Under the pieces are notes generated by a model. It ran no database searches and had not been told where the DNA came from. It saw only the letters and a program-made list of their open reading frames with translations. From NCBI RefSeq assembly GCF_018598175.1, contig NZ_JAHESE010000001.1:310001-374000 (forward strand): a stretch of DNA of 64,000 bases. Direction: 5' to 3'. Source of the DNA: Dawidia cretensis (lineage in GTDB: Bacteria; Bacteroidota; Bacteroidia; Cytophagales; Cyclobacteriaceae). The position numbers and the translations under genes were made by a program. Positions 20,378-29,136 of this stretch are shown piece by piece (the first letter of the stretch is position 1; each line of letters begins with the position of its first letter).

Positions 20378-20689
20378 ATGTATTCAATTCTGGCACAAGC
20401 ACAGGGATTCCAACCACAGAGCCTCATTGTCTTCGGCGCGATCATCGTCATATTCTATTTCTTCATGATCCGTCCGCAGCAAAAGAAGCAAAAGGACCAA
20501 AAGAAATTCAATGAAGAAGTCAAACGTGGCGATTATGTTATCACCGTCGGCGGTGCCCACGGCACGGTAGCCGAGACAGAAGGCGATACCTTTATTCTCG
20601 AAGTTGAAAAAGGCGGCCGCATTCGCTTTAACAAATCGGCCATCTCGATGGAAGCAACCAAAGCTTACACAACCAAGAAGGCATCCTAA
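20378..20689 (+). CDS. yajC: Preprotein translocase subunit YajC
   Basis: A 103-residue single-pass protein: helix at residues 17-33 (LIVFGAIIVIFYFFMI), then the family hallmark RPQQKKQKDQKKFNEEVKRGDYVITVGGAHGTVAE. YajC associates with SecDF in the inner membrane and supports Sec export. It leads a run of three same-strand genes (yajC, ybbR-like, coaE), an order often seen in Bacteroidota. Confidence 0.95.
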   Translation: MYSILAQAQGFQPQSLIVFGAIIVIFYFFMIRPQQKKQKDQKKFNEEVKRGDYVITVGGAHGTVAETEGDTFILEVEKGGRIRFNKSAISMEATKAYTTKKAS

Positions 20690-20758
20690 CCCGTTGACCT
20701 CACCACCCGGTCGATACCCGCGCCGGGCACGGGTGTTGCAGGGATACTGCGCAAAAGA

Positions 20759-21703
20759 ATGAGCGTCATCAATTCCATATTCAATCTTTTACGGTTTAAC
20801 CGGAGAAACTGGAAGCCCGTGGTGTTATGCGTCTTCGCCGCCACGGTCTTCTGGTTTTTTAATGCGCTCAACAAAAAGTATACTACCAACATCAGCTTCC
20901 CACTGTCGTTCGACTATGTGGAAGAGGACTACGTAGCGATACACCCGCTCCCCAGGAGCGTCCGCATCAATGTTACCGGTCCGGGTTGGGATCTCTTTCG
21001 CCGCAGCCTCGGACTGAAAGTGCCGCCACTGGTGATTCCCCTGGAACGCCCGTCGGAGATCAGAAAAATTGTAGGCAGCACACTGCCGCCGTTGTTTGCC
21101 AACCAGCTCGAACGCTTCGAGATCAACTTCGTGTTGTCCGATACACTCCGCATTGCATTGGAGCCGAAAGGCACACGTTGGATAAGCCTTGCCCTCGACT
21201 CTCCAAACATTCTGTTTCGAAAGGGTTATGCCATAACAAGTAATGCAACAATCTCGCCCGACTCGATCTTCATCGAAGGCCCCTGGAAACTGGTCATGGC
21301 GCTGTCGGAGCCCGTATACCTGAAATTATCCCAACGCAACATCGACGAAAACTTTTCGGAAGATGTAGAAGTGAAATTTGTAAACGAAGACCTCATTCGC
21401 CGCGACCCACCGACCGTGGCGGTACGGTTTAACGTTGACCCGCTCACCGTCATCAAAGATTCTATTACCTTAAAGATCATCAACCTGCCGAAAGGTGCCC
21501 GGCCGTCGCTGGGTGTCCACCAGCTGCCCTGCACACTGGCCATTCCCCAACGTTTTTTAAAAAGCTATAACCACGACTCGGTCAATGCCGTTGTAGATTT
21601 GAAGAGCTTTTCAAAAGGTGTTAAGCGGGTGTTACCGGTTATACAGGGGCTGCCGCCATACAGTCGGGTGCTGTCGGTGGATTCCATCGTCGTTAAATTC
21701 TAA
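20759..21703 (+). CDS. YbbR-domain membrane-anchored protein
   Basis: A 314-residue protein with a short cytoplasmic start, one transmembrane helix (about residues 19-37, PVVLCVFAATVFWFFNALN), and an exported region with YbbR-like repeats. YbbR domains occur in CdaR, the regulator of c-di-AMP synthase in Firmicutes, but this gene is not next to a diadenylate cyclase and the Bacteroidota version is uncharacterised. It follows yajC by 69 bases and coaE by context is translationally close (4 bases after its stop). Confidence 0.8.
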   Translation: MSVINSIFNLLRFNRRNWKPVVLCVFAATVFWFFNALNKKYTTNISFPLSFDYVEEDYVAIHPLPRSVRINVTGPGWDLFRRSLGLKVPPLVIPLERPSEIRKIVGSTLPPLFANQLERFEINFVLSDTLRIALEPKGTRWISLALDSPNILFRKGYAITSNATISPDSIFIEGPWKLVMALSEPVYLKLSQRNIDENFSEDVEVKFVNEDLIRRDPPTVAVRFNVDPLTVIKDSITLKIINLPKGARPSLGVHQLPCTLAIPQRFLKSYNHDSVNAVVDLKSFSKGVKRVLPVIQGLPPYSRVLSVDSIVVKF

Positions 21704-21707
21704 TATT

Positions 21708-22310
21708 GTGCACAAACCTCTGCAGATCGGCATTACCGGCGGCATTGGCTCGGGGAAATCCCTGGTCACCAAAATCTTCGCATGCCTGGGAATTCCTGTG
21801 TATGATGCTGACAGCCATGCGAAAGAACTAATGACCACCGATGGAATTCTCATATCGCAGATAAAGAAAGAATTCGGTGATTTGTCGTACGTAAGCGATG
21901 GTACGCTGAACCGCAAGTACCTGGGCGAAGTGGTCTTTAACCAGCAAAAGAAGCTGGATATACTCAACGGCCTCGTACACCCGCGCGTGCGGCATGACTT
22001 CGCTCAATGGACTGATCGGTATAGGGACAAGCCCTATGTCGTTCGTGAAGCCGCGCTGTTATTTGAGACCGGTGTGTACCGGCTGCTGGACCAGACCATT
22101 GTGGTGTATGCACCGGAAGATGTACGCATCCGCCGGGTGATGAAACGCGACAACAGACCCGAAGAACAAGTGCGGGCCATCATCCGGAAGCAGCTGTCAG
22201 AAGAAGAAAAAAAGGCCCTTGCCGACGATATAATTTACAACGATGACTCGATCCTTGTCATTCCCCAGGTGCTCGCATTACACCATCGCCTTTTACAGGG
22301 GAATGCCTGA
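21708..22310 (+). CDS. coaE: Dephospho-CoA kinase
   Basis: Phosphorylates dephospho-CoA at the 3' hydroxyl, the last step of coenzyme A synthesis. The P-loop GGIGSGKS is at residues 11-18 and the family motif YDADSHAKELM follows near residue 33; VREAALLFETG near residue 112 is also typical. The start is GTG 21708, four bases past the YbbR stop; a longer reading from 21618 would overlap that gene by 30 codons. About 200 residues, as expected. Confidence 0.93.
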   Translation: MHKPLQIGITGGIGSGKSLVTKIFACLGIPVYDADSHAKELMTTDGILISQIKKEFGDLSYVSDGTLNRKYLGEVVFNQQKKLDILNGLVHPRVRHDFAQWTDRYRDKPYVVREAALLFETGVYRLLDQTIVVYAPEDVRIRRVMKRDNRPEEQVRAIIRKQLSEEEKKALADDIIYNDDSILVIPQVLALHHRLLQGNA

Positions 22311-22380
22311 CCGTACACACACTTTAATCCCGGCAGGATTAGTGTGACGACCGCCAACATTTAGTACCGACACTTACAGC

Positions 22381-23436
22381 ATGAAACGTAATATAGCAAT
22401 CGTATTGATCGCCGGAGCCCTTATCGCCGGTGCCTGCCATTCGAAAAAGAAAGACGCCCCCGGCGCGGGCGGACGCGGACGCAATAGCGGCCCTGTCCTG
22501 GCCGACGGATTTCTCGTAGGCGTAAGCTCCGTGAGCGAAAAGATCGAAGTACCGGGCTCGCTGCTGCCCTTTGAGGAAACACAGATTCGCGCCGAGGTGG
22601 ACGGCCGCATTGTCAAGCTCAACATTCAGGAAGGAAGCCTGGTAAGCAAAGGAACGCTGCTGGTAAAGCTCTTCGACGAAGACCTGCAAGCACAGCTGCG
22701 CAAACTCGAAGTACAGCTCAAGATCAAAGAAAAAACCGAAGAGCGTAACCGCGAGCTGGTAGCGATCAACGGCATCAGCCAACAAGACTACGACCTCGCC
22801 GCGCTCGATGTGGAGAATCTCAAAGCCGACATCGAGACCACACGCATTGCCATTGCCAAAACAGAAATCCGCGCACCGTATACCGGCCGCATCGGCCTGC
22901 GTACGATCAGCCTGGGTGCATTTATTGCACCCGCAGACATCATCACCACGCTACGCCAGGTAGATCAGCTCAAACTTGAATTCTCCGTGCCCGAGAAATA
23001 TGCGAAGGATATCACTAAAGGGTATACCGTACAATTTACCGTGGATGGTGGCAAACAAACACATAAAGCAACTGTGCTCGCAACAGAGAGCAGCGTAGAC
23101 CAAAACACGCGCACCCTGAAAGTACGCGCCGTGGTAAACGCTCGCCACCCCGAATTGGTGCCGGGCGTGTTTGCCCGTGTGAACCTGCAACTGGGTAAAG
23201 ATAACCAGGCCCTGATGGTGCCCTCGCAAGCGATCATACCCACAGCGCGCGACAAGCAGGTTATTGTATTGAGAAAAGACAGCGTGCAGTATACCGTGGT
23301 GGAAACCGGTCTGCGCGACTCTGCCTATGTGCAGATCCTGAACGGACTAAAGGTCGGTGATACCGTTATCACATCAGGACTGATGGCCATACGGCCCAAC
23401 TCGAAAGTGAAGATTGGAAAGGTTAAGACGCTCTAA
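22381..23436 (+). CDS. RND efflux membrane fusion lipoprotein
   Basis: Periplasmic adaptor of an AcrA/MexA-type pump. The signal peptide ends at lipobox AGAC, Cys19 being lipidated. Order of parts: barrel-sandwich half (GSLLPFEETQIRAEVDGRIVKL), a short helical hairpin (about residues 100-140), second lipoyl half (EIRAPYTGRIGLRTISLGA), beta-barrel, and membrane-proximal domain. 351 residues. It is the first gene of a three-gene operon with pump and channel. No regulator gene adjoins it. Confidence 0.93.
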   Translation: MKRNIAIVLIAGALIAGACHSKKKDAPGAGGRGRNSGPVLADGFLVGVSSVSEKIEVPGSLLPFEETQIRAEVDGRIVKLNIQEGSLVSKGTLLVKLFDEDLQAQLRKLEVQLKIKEKTEERNRELVAINGISQQDYDLAALDVENLKADIETTRIAIAKTEIRAPYTGRIGLRTISLGAFIAPADIITTLRQVDQLKLEFSVPEKYAKDITKGYTVQFTVDGGKQTHKATVLATESSVDQNTRTLKVRAVVNARHPELVPGVFARVNLQLGKDNQALMVPSQAIIPTARDKQVIVLRKDSVQYTVVETGLRDSAYVQILNGLKVGDTVITSGLMAIRPNSKVKIGKVKTL

Positions 23437-23450
23437 CACGGTTACTCGCA

Positions 23451-26400
23451 ATGAACATTTCTGAAATAAGCCTTCGCCGGCCAGTACTGGCGTTTGTGAT
23501 GAACATCATCCTAGTGCTGTTTGGCGTGATCGGATTTAACTTCCTGGGCGTACGCGATTATCCCGCCATCGACCCGCCTAACGTAAACGTCAGCACTAAC
23601 TATTCGGGTGCCAACGCTGACATCATCGAGTCACAGATCACCGAGCCGTTGGAGAAATCCATCAACGGCATTGCCGGTATCAAAAATATGACCTCCATTT
23701 CCAGCATGGGCAGAAGCAACATCAACGTTGAGTTCGAGCTGGGTGTGGACATGGAGGCCGCTGCCAACGACGTACGCGACAAAGTATCACAAGCCAGCCG
23801 CTCGCTGCCAGACGATCTTCCCGGCCCGCCCATCGTATCAAAGGCCGACGCTAATTCCGACGCCATCATTACCATGACGGTGCAAAGCAATACGAAGAAC
23901 CCGCTGGAGCTGACCGAGTATTGTAATAACGTGCTGGTGGAACGCCTGCAGACTATACCAGGTGTCAGCAGCATTCAGATCTGGGGTGAGAAAAAATATG
24001 CCATGCGCATCTGGCTTGATCCCGGCAAGCTTAGCGCATACAACCTTACACCGCTCGATATACAAACCGCGTTAAACAAAGAAAACGTAGAGCTGCCCTC
24101 GGGCAAGATTGCAGGCAACTCTACGGAATTGACCGTGCGCACCTTCGGCCGGTTATATACCGAAGAAGATTTTAACAACGTCATCGTGCGCTCTACACCG
24201 CAAGGAGACATACGTTTGAAAAATATAGGCCAGGCGGTGCTCGGCCCGGAGAACGAAGAATCAGTATTGCGCGAAAGCAACATCCCCATGGTCGGTTTGG
24301 CGTTGGTGCCGCTACCAGGCTCTAATTATGTCGAAATCGCCGACGAATTCTATAAACGCCTGGAGCAGATCAAGAAGGAAGTGCCGGAAGACATTACGCT
24401 CTCCATCGCCATGGATCAGACGATATTCATTACCCGCTCGATCTCCGAAGTAGAAGAAACCCTGCTCATATCTTTCCTGCTGGTGGTATTGATCATATAC
24501 TTGTTCTTCCGCGACTTTGTCATTGCCATCCGTCCGCTGATTGATATACCCGTGTCACTCGTCGCCACCTTCTTTATCATGTATTTGTGCGGCTTCTCGA
24601 TAAACGTACTAACCATGCTCGGCATCGTACTGGCCACGGGCCTTGTGGTGGACGATGGTATTGTGGTGACGGAAAATATCTATAAAAAGTTGGAGCAGGG
24701 TATGAACAAATACCAGGCAGCAGCGGAAGGCTCAAAGGAAATCTTCTTTGCCGTTATCGCCACGTCGATCACGCTGGCCGTCGTGTTTCTGCCTGTGGTG
24801 TTTATGCAAGGTTTTGTTGGCCGACTGTTCCGCGAGTTTGGTATTGTTGTCGCAGGTGCGGTATTGATCTCCTGCTTCGTGTCGCTTACGCTCACGCCGG
24901 TACTAAGCGTTAAGCTGACTCGCTCACACCACGAGCACTCCTGGTTCTATCGCGTAACAGAACCTTTCTTCACGGGCATGGAAGATGGCTATAGACGCAT
25001 CTTAGCGAGTTTTATGCGCTTCCGCTGGGTGTCGTTCATCGTCATTCTCGCCTGCGTGGGTGTCTTCTTTCTGATCTTCTCGACCATGCAATCGGAGCTC
25101 GCCCCGATGGAAGACCGCAACCAGTTCCGACTGACACTGCAGGCAGTAGAGGGTACATCCTACGACTTCATGGACAATTACGTGCAGCAGATGGTAACGT
25201 ATGTTCAGGATTCCGTGCCCGAGTATGAAACAGCCTTGTCTGTTACCGCTCCCGGCTTCTCGGGCGCCGGCTCGGTGAATAGCGGCTTTGTACGCGTTAC
25301 CCTAACAGATCCTAACGAGCGAGCACGATCCCAGCAGGAAATCGTGGAAGCCGTAAGCAAGAACCTCAACAAGTTTCCCAGCGGCAGGGCCTTTGCCATT
25401 CAGGAACAAACCATCGCGGTAAACCGCCGGGGTGGTTTACCCGTACAGTTTGTTGTCCAGAACAATAACTTCGATAAGTTACGGGAAGTGCTTCCCAAAT
25501 TTCTGGAGGCCGTGTCTGCAAACCCCGTACTCCAGGGTATAGACTCCGACCTCAAATTTAATAAGCCGGAACTGCGCGTGGCAATCAATCGCCTCAAAGC
25601 CACACAGCTGGGCATTAGCGTACAAGACATTGCCCAGACCCTGCAACTCGCCTATAGTAACCTGCGCTTTGGGTACTTCACCAAAGAGGGTAAACAATAC
25701 CAGGTGATGGGCCAGGTAATGCGCATAGACCGTGACGATCCAGACGACCTCAAGAACCTGTATGTACGCACGGGGTCTGGTCAGCTTATTTCACTTGACA
25801 ACGTCGTATCGGTAGTGGAGTCCACCACGCCGCCAGCCCTCTACCACTTTAACCGCTATAAATCCGCTACGATCTCAGCGGGTCTTGCGCCGGGCAAGAC
25901 CGTTGGTGATGGCATTAAAGAGATGGAAAAGATCGCCGACGAACTTCTCGACGAGACCTTTACGACGTCCCTTTCCGGTGCTTCGCGCGATTACGCGGAG
26001 AGCTCGGGCAATACTTCCTTTGCATTGATCCTGGCCTTGCTGCTGATCTACCTCATTCTGGCAGCGCAGTTTGAAAGCTTTATTGATCCCCTGATCATCA
26101 TGATCACGGTGCCGCTGGCGTTCTGCGGCGCATTCCTGTCGCTGTATCTCTTTGATCAAACCAACAACATCTTCTCGCAGATCGGGATGATCATGCTGAT
26201 CGGTCTGGTAACGAAGAACGGCATCCTCATTGTAGAGTTCGCCAACCAGAAACGCGAAGAGGGCATGAGCAAGATCGAAGCGGTGCTGGAAGCATCGCGC
26301 ATGCGTCTGCGCCCCATTCTCATGACAAGCCTTGCCATGGCACTGGGCTCGCTGCCACTGGCCCTGTCGCTGGGCGCAGCCTCCACGAGCCGCAAGCCCC

Positions 26401-26561
26401 TGGGCATTGTTATTGTCGGGGGTATCATGTTCTCGCTCATTCTCACACTGTTTGTTATTCCTGCTGTATACTCGTATCTCTCGCGTGCCAGAAAGCATGT
26501 AGAGTTTGGCAGCAACACACCCACAACACCTTCGCATAAGGAATTGGTATATGAAAATTAA
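23451..26561 (+). CDS. RND-family efflux pump (AcrB type)
   Basis: Proton-driven inner-membrane pump of the hydrophobe/amphiphile efflux type. 1036 residues with 12 predicted helices in two halves and two large periplasmic loops. The proton-relay residues are present: Asp401-Asp402 in GLVVDDGIVV and Lys922 in GLVTKNGILI. Starts 14 bases after the fusion protein and overlaps the channel gene by 11 bases. Substrate range cannot be predicted. Confidence 0.97.
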   Translation: MNISEISLRRPVLAFVMNIILVLFGVIGFNFLGVRDYPAIDPPNVNVSTNYSGANADIIESQITEPLEKSINGIAGIKNMTSISSMGRSNINVEFELGVDMEAAANDVRDKVSQASRSLPDDLPGPPIVSKADANSDAIITMTVQSNTKNPLELTEYCNNVLVERLQTIPGVSSIQIWGEKKYAMRIWLDPGKLSAYNLTPLDIQTALNKENVELPSGKIAGNSTELTVRTFGRLYTEEDFNNVIVRSTPQGDIRLKNIGQAVLGPENEESVLRESNIPMVGLALVPLPGSNYVEIADEFYKRLEQIKKEVPEDITLSIAMDQTIFITRSISEVEETLLISFLLVVLIIYLFFRDFVIAIRPLIDIPVSLVATFFIMYLCGFSINVLTMLGIVLATGLVVDDGIVVTENIYKKLEQGMNKYQAAAEGSKEIFFAVIATSITLAVVFLPVVFMQGFVGRLFREFGIVVAGAVLISCFVSLTLTPVLSVKLTRSHHEHSWFYRVTEPFFTGMEDGYRRILASFMRFRWVSFIVILACVGVFFLIFSTMQSELAPMEDRNQFRLTLQAVEGTSYDFMDNYVQQMVTYVQDSVPEYETALSVTAPGFSGAGSVNSGFVRVTLTDPNERARSQQEIVEAVSKNLNKFPSGRAFAIQEQTIAVNRRGGLPVQFVVQNNNFDKLREVLPKFLEAVSANPVLQGIDSDLKFNKPELRVAINRLKATQLGISVQDIAQTLQLAYSNLRFGYFTKEGKQYQVMGQVMRIDRDDPDDLKNLYVRTGSGQLISLDNVVSVVESTTPPALYHFNRYKSATISAGLAPGKTVGDGIKEMEKIADELLDETFTTSLSGASRDYAESSGNTSFALILALLLIYLILAAQFESFIDPLIIMITVPLAFCGAFLSLYLFDQTNNIFSQIGMIMLIGLVTKNGILIVEFANQKREEGMSKIEAVLEASRMRLRPILMTSLAMALGSLPLALSLGAASTSRKPLGIVIVGGIMFSLILTLFVIPAVYSYLSRARKHVEFGSNTPTTPSHKELVYEN

Positions 26562-27888
26562 ACTTCCGGCATCGCTTTTAACATACTTCTTTCTTACAGG
26601 CTGTCTGTACGCACAACAGGCCGGGCCACAGGCTGAGCAGGTAACGCTCGACCAGGTCATTGGCATGGCGCTCGAGCGTAACTTCGACGTTATCCTCGCG
26701 CGTAACACAGCCGAATCATACGCTGCCGATCGCCGGTATGCTAATGGAGCTTTCCTTCCGCAGCTGAACGCACAGGGCGCCGTAATCTGGAACAATAACG
26801 AGCAAAGCCTGCGCTTTGAAGACGCCACCCGCAACAACAGCGGTAAAGCCGAATCAAAAAATACAGCAGCATCCGTTGCGCTCAACTGGACACTGTTTGA
26901 CGGTACCAGGATGTTTGCTACGCTCGATCGTATCAAAACCATCAACGCCATGGGTCAGCTGGCCATCAAAGACCAAATGGTAAACACGATCGCCAACGTC
27001 ATCACCGGCTACTACGACATCGTGCGGCAAAAGCAACAGCTCAAAGCCATCCTGGAGCAAATGGCTGTCAGCGAAGAGCGCGTAAAACTGGCAGACCGCA
27101 AGCTGCAGGTCGGCACCGGCGGCAAACCGGAGCTGCTGCAAGCGCGTGTCGACTATAATGCGCAGCGAACCCAGGCATTGCAACAGGAGGCCGCCATCAC
27201 CAGCCTGAAGGAACAACTCAATACAATGGTAGGCCAGCAGCTGCCGTCGGTATACGAGGTGGCAGATACCATTGTCGTAAACCTCGAGTTGAAGTTGGAA
27301 GATATTCAGACCAATATTGAGACCACCAACTTCGCGCTACAGACATTAAACCTCAACACGGAAGCAGCCCGCCTGTCACTGCACGAACGTCGCGCAGAGA
27401 TGTCGCCCGTGCTGGCATTCAATGCTGCCTATAACTGGTCAGAGACCAACAATACACTTCTCATCAACCCGTTCTCAGCCCTCTTCAGCAGAAGCAACGG
27501 CTATAACTATGGTTTTACGCTGACGTTGCCAATCCTCAACAACTTCGTCACACGCCGCAACATTCAACAGGCCAACATCTTCCTGGACCGCCAGCGCGTG
27601 CTATACAGCCAGGCCAAGGTGGTCATAGACTTCTCTGTCCGCAACGCCTACGTAAACTACGATAATGCGCGCAAGGTGCTGCTGGTGGAAGAGGAGAACA
27701 TCCTCTTTGCGAAAGACAACGTCTTCATTGCTCTGGAAGGCTTCAAACGTGGCATTATTACTTACATTGAATTACGTACAGCACAGCAAAGCCTGGCCGA
27801 AGCCTATACCCGCCTGATCAATGCGCGCTACCTCTCCAAGGCCGCCGAGACAGAGCTGCTCCGATTGAAAGGCGCACTGCTAAAGTAA
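26551..27888 (+). CDS. TolC-family outer-membrane efflux channel
   Basis: Outer-membrane exit duct of the RND pump. ATG 26551 gives a signal peptide; it could be cut at YAQ-Q (residue 21) or the LTGC at 15-18 could serve as a lipobox, so lipidation is possible but not certain. Residues ~28-445 contain the two long helical repeats of OEP proteins, with DGTRMFATLDRIK and conserved FLDRQRVLYSQAK stretches. The start lies inside the last codons of the pump gene (11-base overlap), consistent with coupled translation. Followed by a strong terminator. Confidence 0.93.
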   Translation: MKIKLPASLLTYFFLTGCLYAQQAGPQAEQVTLDQVIGMALERNFDVILARNTAESYAADRRYANGAFLPQLNAQGAVIWNNNEQSLRFEDATRNNSGKAESKNTAASVALNWTLFDGTRMFATLDRIKTINAMGQLAIKDQMVNTIANVITGYYDIVRQKQQLKAILEQMAVSEERVKLADRKLQVGTGGKPELLQARVDYNAQRTQALQQEAAITSLKEQLNTMVGQQLPSVYEVADTIVVNLELKLEDIQTNIETTNFALQTLNLNTEAARLSLHERRAEMSPVLAFNAAYNWSETNNTLLINPFSALFSRSNGYNYGFTLTLPILNNFVTRRNIQQANIFLDRQRVLYSQAKVVIDFSVRNAYVNYDNARKVLLVEEENILFAKDNVFIALEGFKRGIITYIELRTAQQSLAEAYTRLINARYLSKAAETELLRLKGALLK

Positions 27889-27923
27889 GTGGCAACAAGA
27901 ATTTGAAACAACCCAATTAAATC

Positions 27924-27957
27924 GCCGGCTCATTCCTTCTGGAATGGGCCGGTTTTG
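27924..27957 (+). terminator. Terminator of the RND efflux operon
   Basis: Stem CCGGCTCATTCC, loop TTCT, GGAATGGGCCGG with one G-U pair, followed by TTTTGTTC. Confidence 0.85.
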
Positions 27958-27964
27958 TTCTACC

Positions 27965-28130
27965 GGCATCTGGTTCAAGTCTTCCGACCGAAGGGAGGGC
28001 GACTTGGACCTACCCCAATGCCAGTCTGAAGACTGGCGTCGGGCACCTCGGCAGTTTAATACCACCGGCAGACAGGTTCGCACCCATCCACACCGACAAA
28101 TCCACCGAAATTGTCATCAAGACAATCTTA
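27965..28130. repeat. Intergenic cluster of palindromes
   Basis: Between the plus-strand terminator at 27957 and the minus-strand terminator at 28170 there is no convincing gene. The stretch holds a 10-bp stem GGTTCAAGTC / GACTTGGACC (27972-27981 and 28001-28010), a perfect hairpin GCCAGTC-TGAA-GACTGGC (28020-28037) and ATTGTC-ATCAA-GACAAT (28110-28126). It could be a REP-like element or a small structured RNA; copy number elsewhere is unknown. Confidence 0.5.
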
Positions 28131-28166
28131 ACTGCTAGACCCACGGTTGTCACGCCCCAAAAGACA

Positions 28167-28196
28167 CAAAAAAACCCGAAGGAAAATCCTTCGGGT
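28167..28196 (-). terminator. Terminator of the zinc-ribbon membrane protein gene
   Basis: Perfect 10-bp stem ACCCGAAGGA / TCCTTCGGGT (28174-28183, 28187-28196) with a 3-base loop; read on the minus strand it ends in a run of seven T. Confidence 0.9.
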
Positions 28197-28220
28197 CTTT
28201 GATAGTATATACTCGACAGC

Positions 28221-28973
28221 TTACACCGTCGCAGCAGAAGACTCTTCGAATTTACCAGAGATTCTCAGCGTGACAGTTTTCTTAGCCTTATAACCGCAGT
28301 AGCCGCACTGATAGTGCTTCAGCAGCTCGCCTTCTTCAACCGGCGTAGGGTTCTTCAGAATTTCTTCGCGAACCACTTTAAAGGTCTGGTAGTTACACTC
28401 AGGGCATTGCAGGGCGTGCAGGTGACCCGAGTAACGCTCGATTTTCACGTAGCCAGTTTCTTCGTCTTTCCACACGTCATAGTCGATGGAGAATACGTTC
28501 TCTTCCGCTTGCATACCTTCGTCGAGGTAGGCATCTTCTTCTTCTTCGCTCAGCAGCTTCATCGCCTTGCCTGTTTTCGGAGAAACACGGGGCTTATAAC
28601 GCAGTACTTTAAGACGTTTTTCGATAAAGAACGGATAGTAGAATTTCAGGAGGTTTTGGATGATCAACGCTACGATCATACCCATGGCGAAGGTAGTGAA
28701 GCCGCGCACGAAGATCCACAGGGGGCCTAACTCTACGATGTTGGCGTTGGCATAGAAACAGCAGCCGATGACCAGAATAACCGCTGCAATCCACAGCGTA
28801 CGGATCTCGCTTTTGTTGATGTAATCATACTTCGATTTGGCATCGCTCATCGTCAACAGACGGACCACATGATACAAGATGATCAGGATGGCAATCGCCC
28901 AGCCCGCAAAGGCAATATTTCGGGCCATCTCATTCCAGGAATCATACTGGTGTGGATCTACTATTTCGTTCAT
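28221..28973 (-). CDS. Three-helix membrane protein with C-terminal zinc ribbon, unknown function
   Basis: A 250-residue protein. Three hydrophobic helices (about 20-40, 60-80 and 86-116) are followed by a cytoplasmic part with an acidic stretch (LLSEEEEDAYLDEG) and a zinc-ribbon-like motif C190-PE-C193 ... C223-GY-C226. No family name is recognised; the arrangement suggests a membrane-anchored metal-binding or nucleic-acid/protein-binding adaptor, which is inference. It is a single-gene unit with a good -7 element upstream and a strong terminator. Confidence 0.8.
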   Translation of the reverse strand: MNEIVDPHQYDSWNEMARNIAFAGWAIAILIILYHVVRLLTMSDAKSKYDYINKSEIRTLWIAAVILVIGCCFYANANIVELGPLWIFVRGFTTFAMGMIVALIIQNLLKFYYPFFIEKRLKVLRYKPRVSPKTGKAMKLLSEEEEDAYLDEGMQAEENVFSIDYDVWKDEETGYVKIERYSGHLHALQCPECNYQTFKVVREEILKNPTPVEEGELLKHYQCGYCGYKAKKTVTLRISGKFEESSAATV

Positions 28974-29005
28974 GATTATCGGTTGGTTATTATTGTTCCT
29001 GATAG

Positions 29006-29013
29006 CAAATATA
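29006..29013 (-). promoter_or_regulatory. -7 promoter element TATATTTG
   Basis: Perfect TAnnTTTG on the minus strand, about 32 bases ahead of the 28973 start. The T-rich segment TTTA upstream is at 15 bases, so the -33 box is weak. Confidence 0.5.
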
Positions 29014-29136
29014 AAAGTCGGTTTTTATTAAACCTAGCGCGAAAAGTGCGTTAACAGAGAAATCAACACAATTTAATACAGTTTTAGCGATTTTTGTAGG
29101 ATGAATGAAAAAATGATCCGTCGCTTTTCAACAGTA

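Noticed and set aside
25875-26951. 358-residue minus-strand frame opposite the RND pump and channel
   Set aside because: Antisense shadow of conserved AcrB/TolC sequence.
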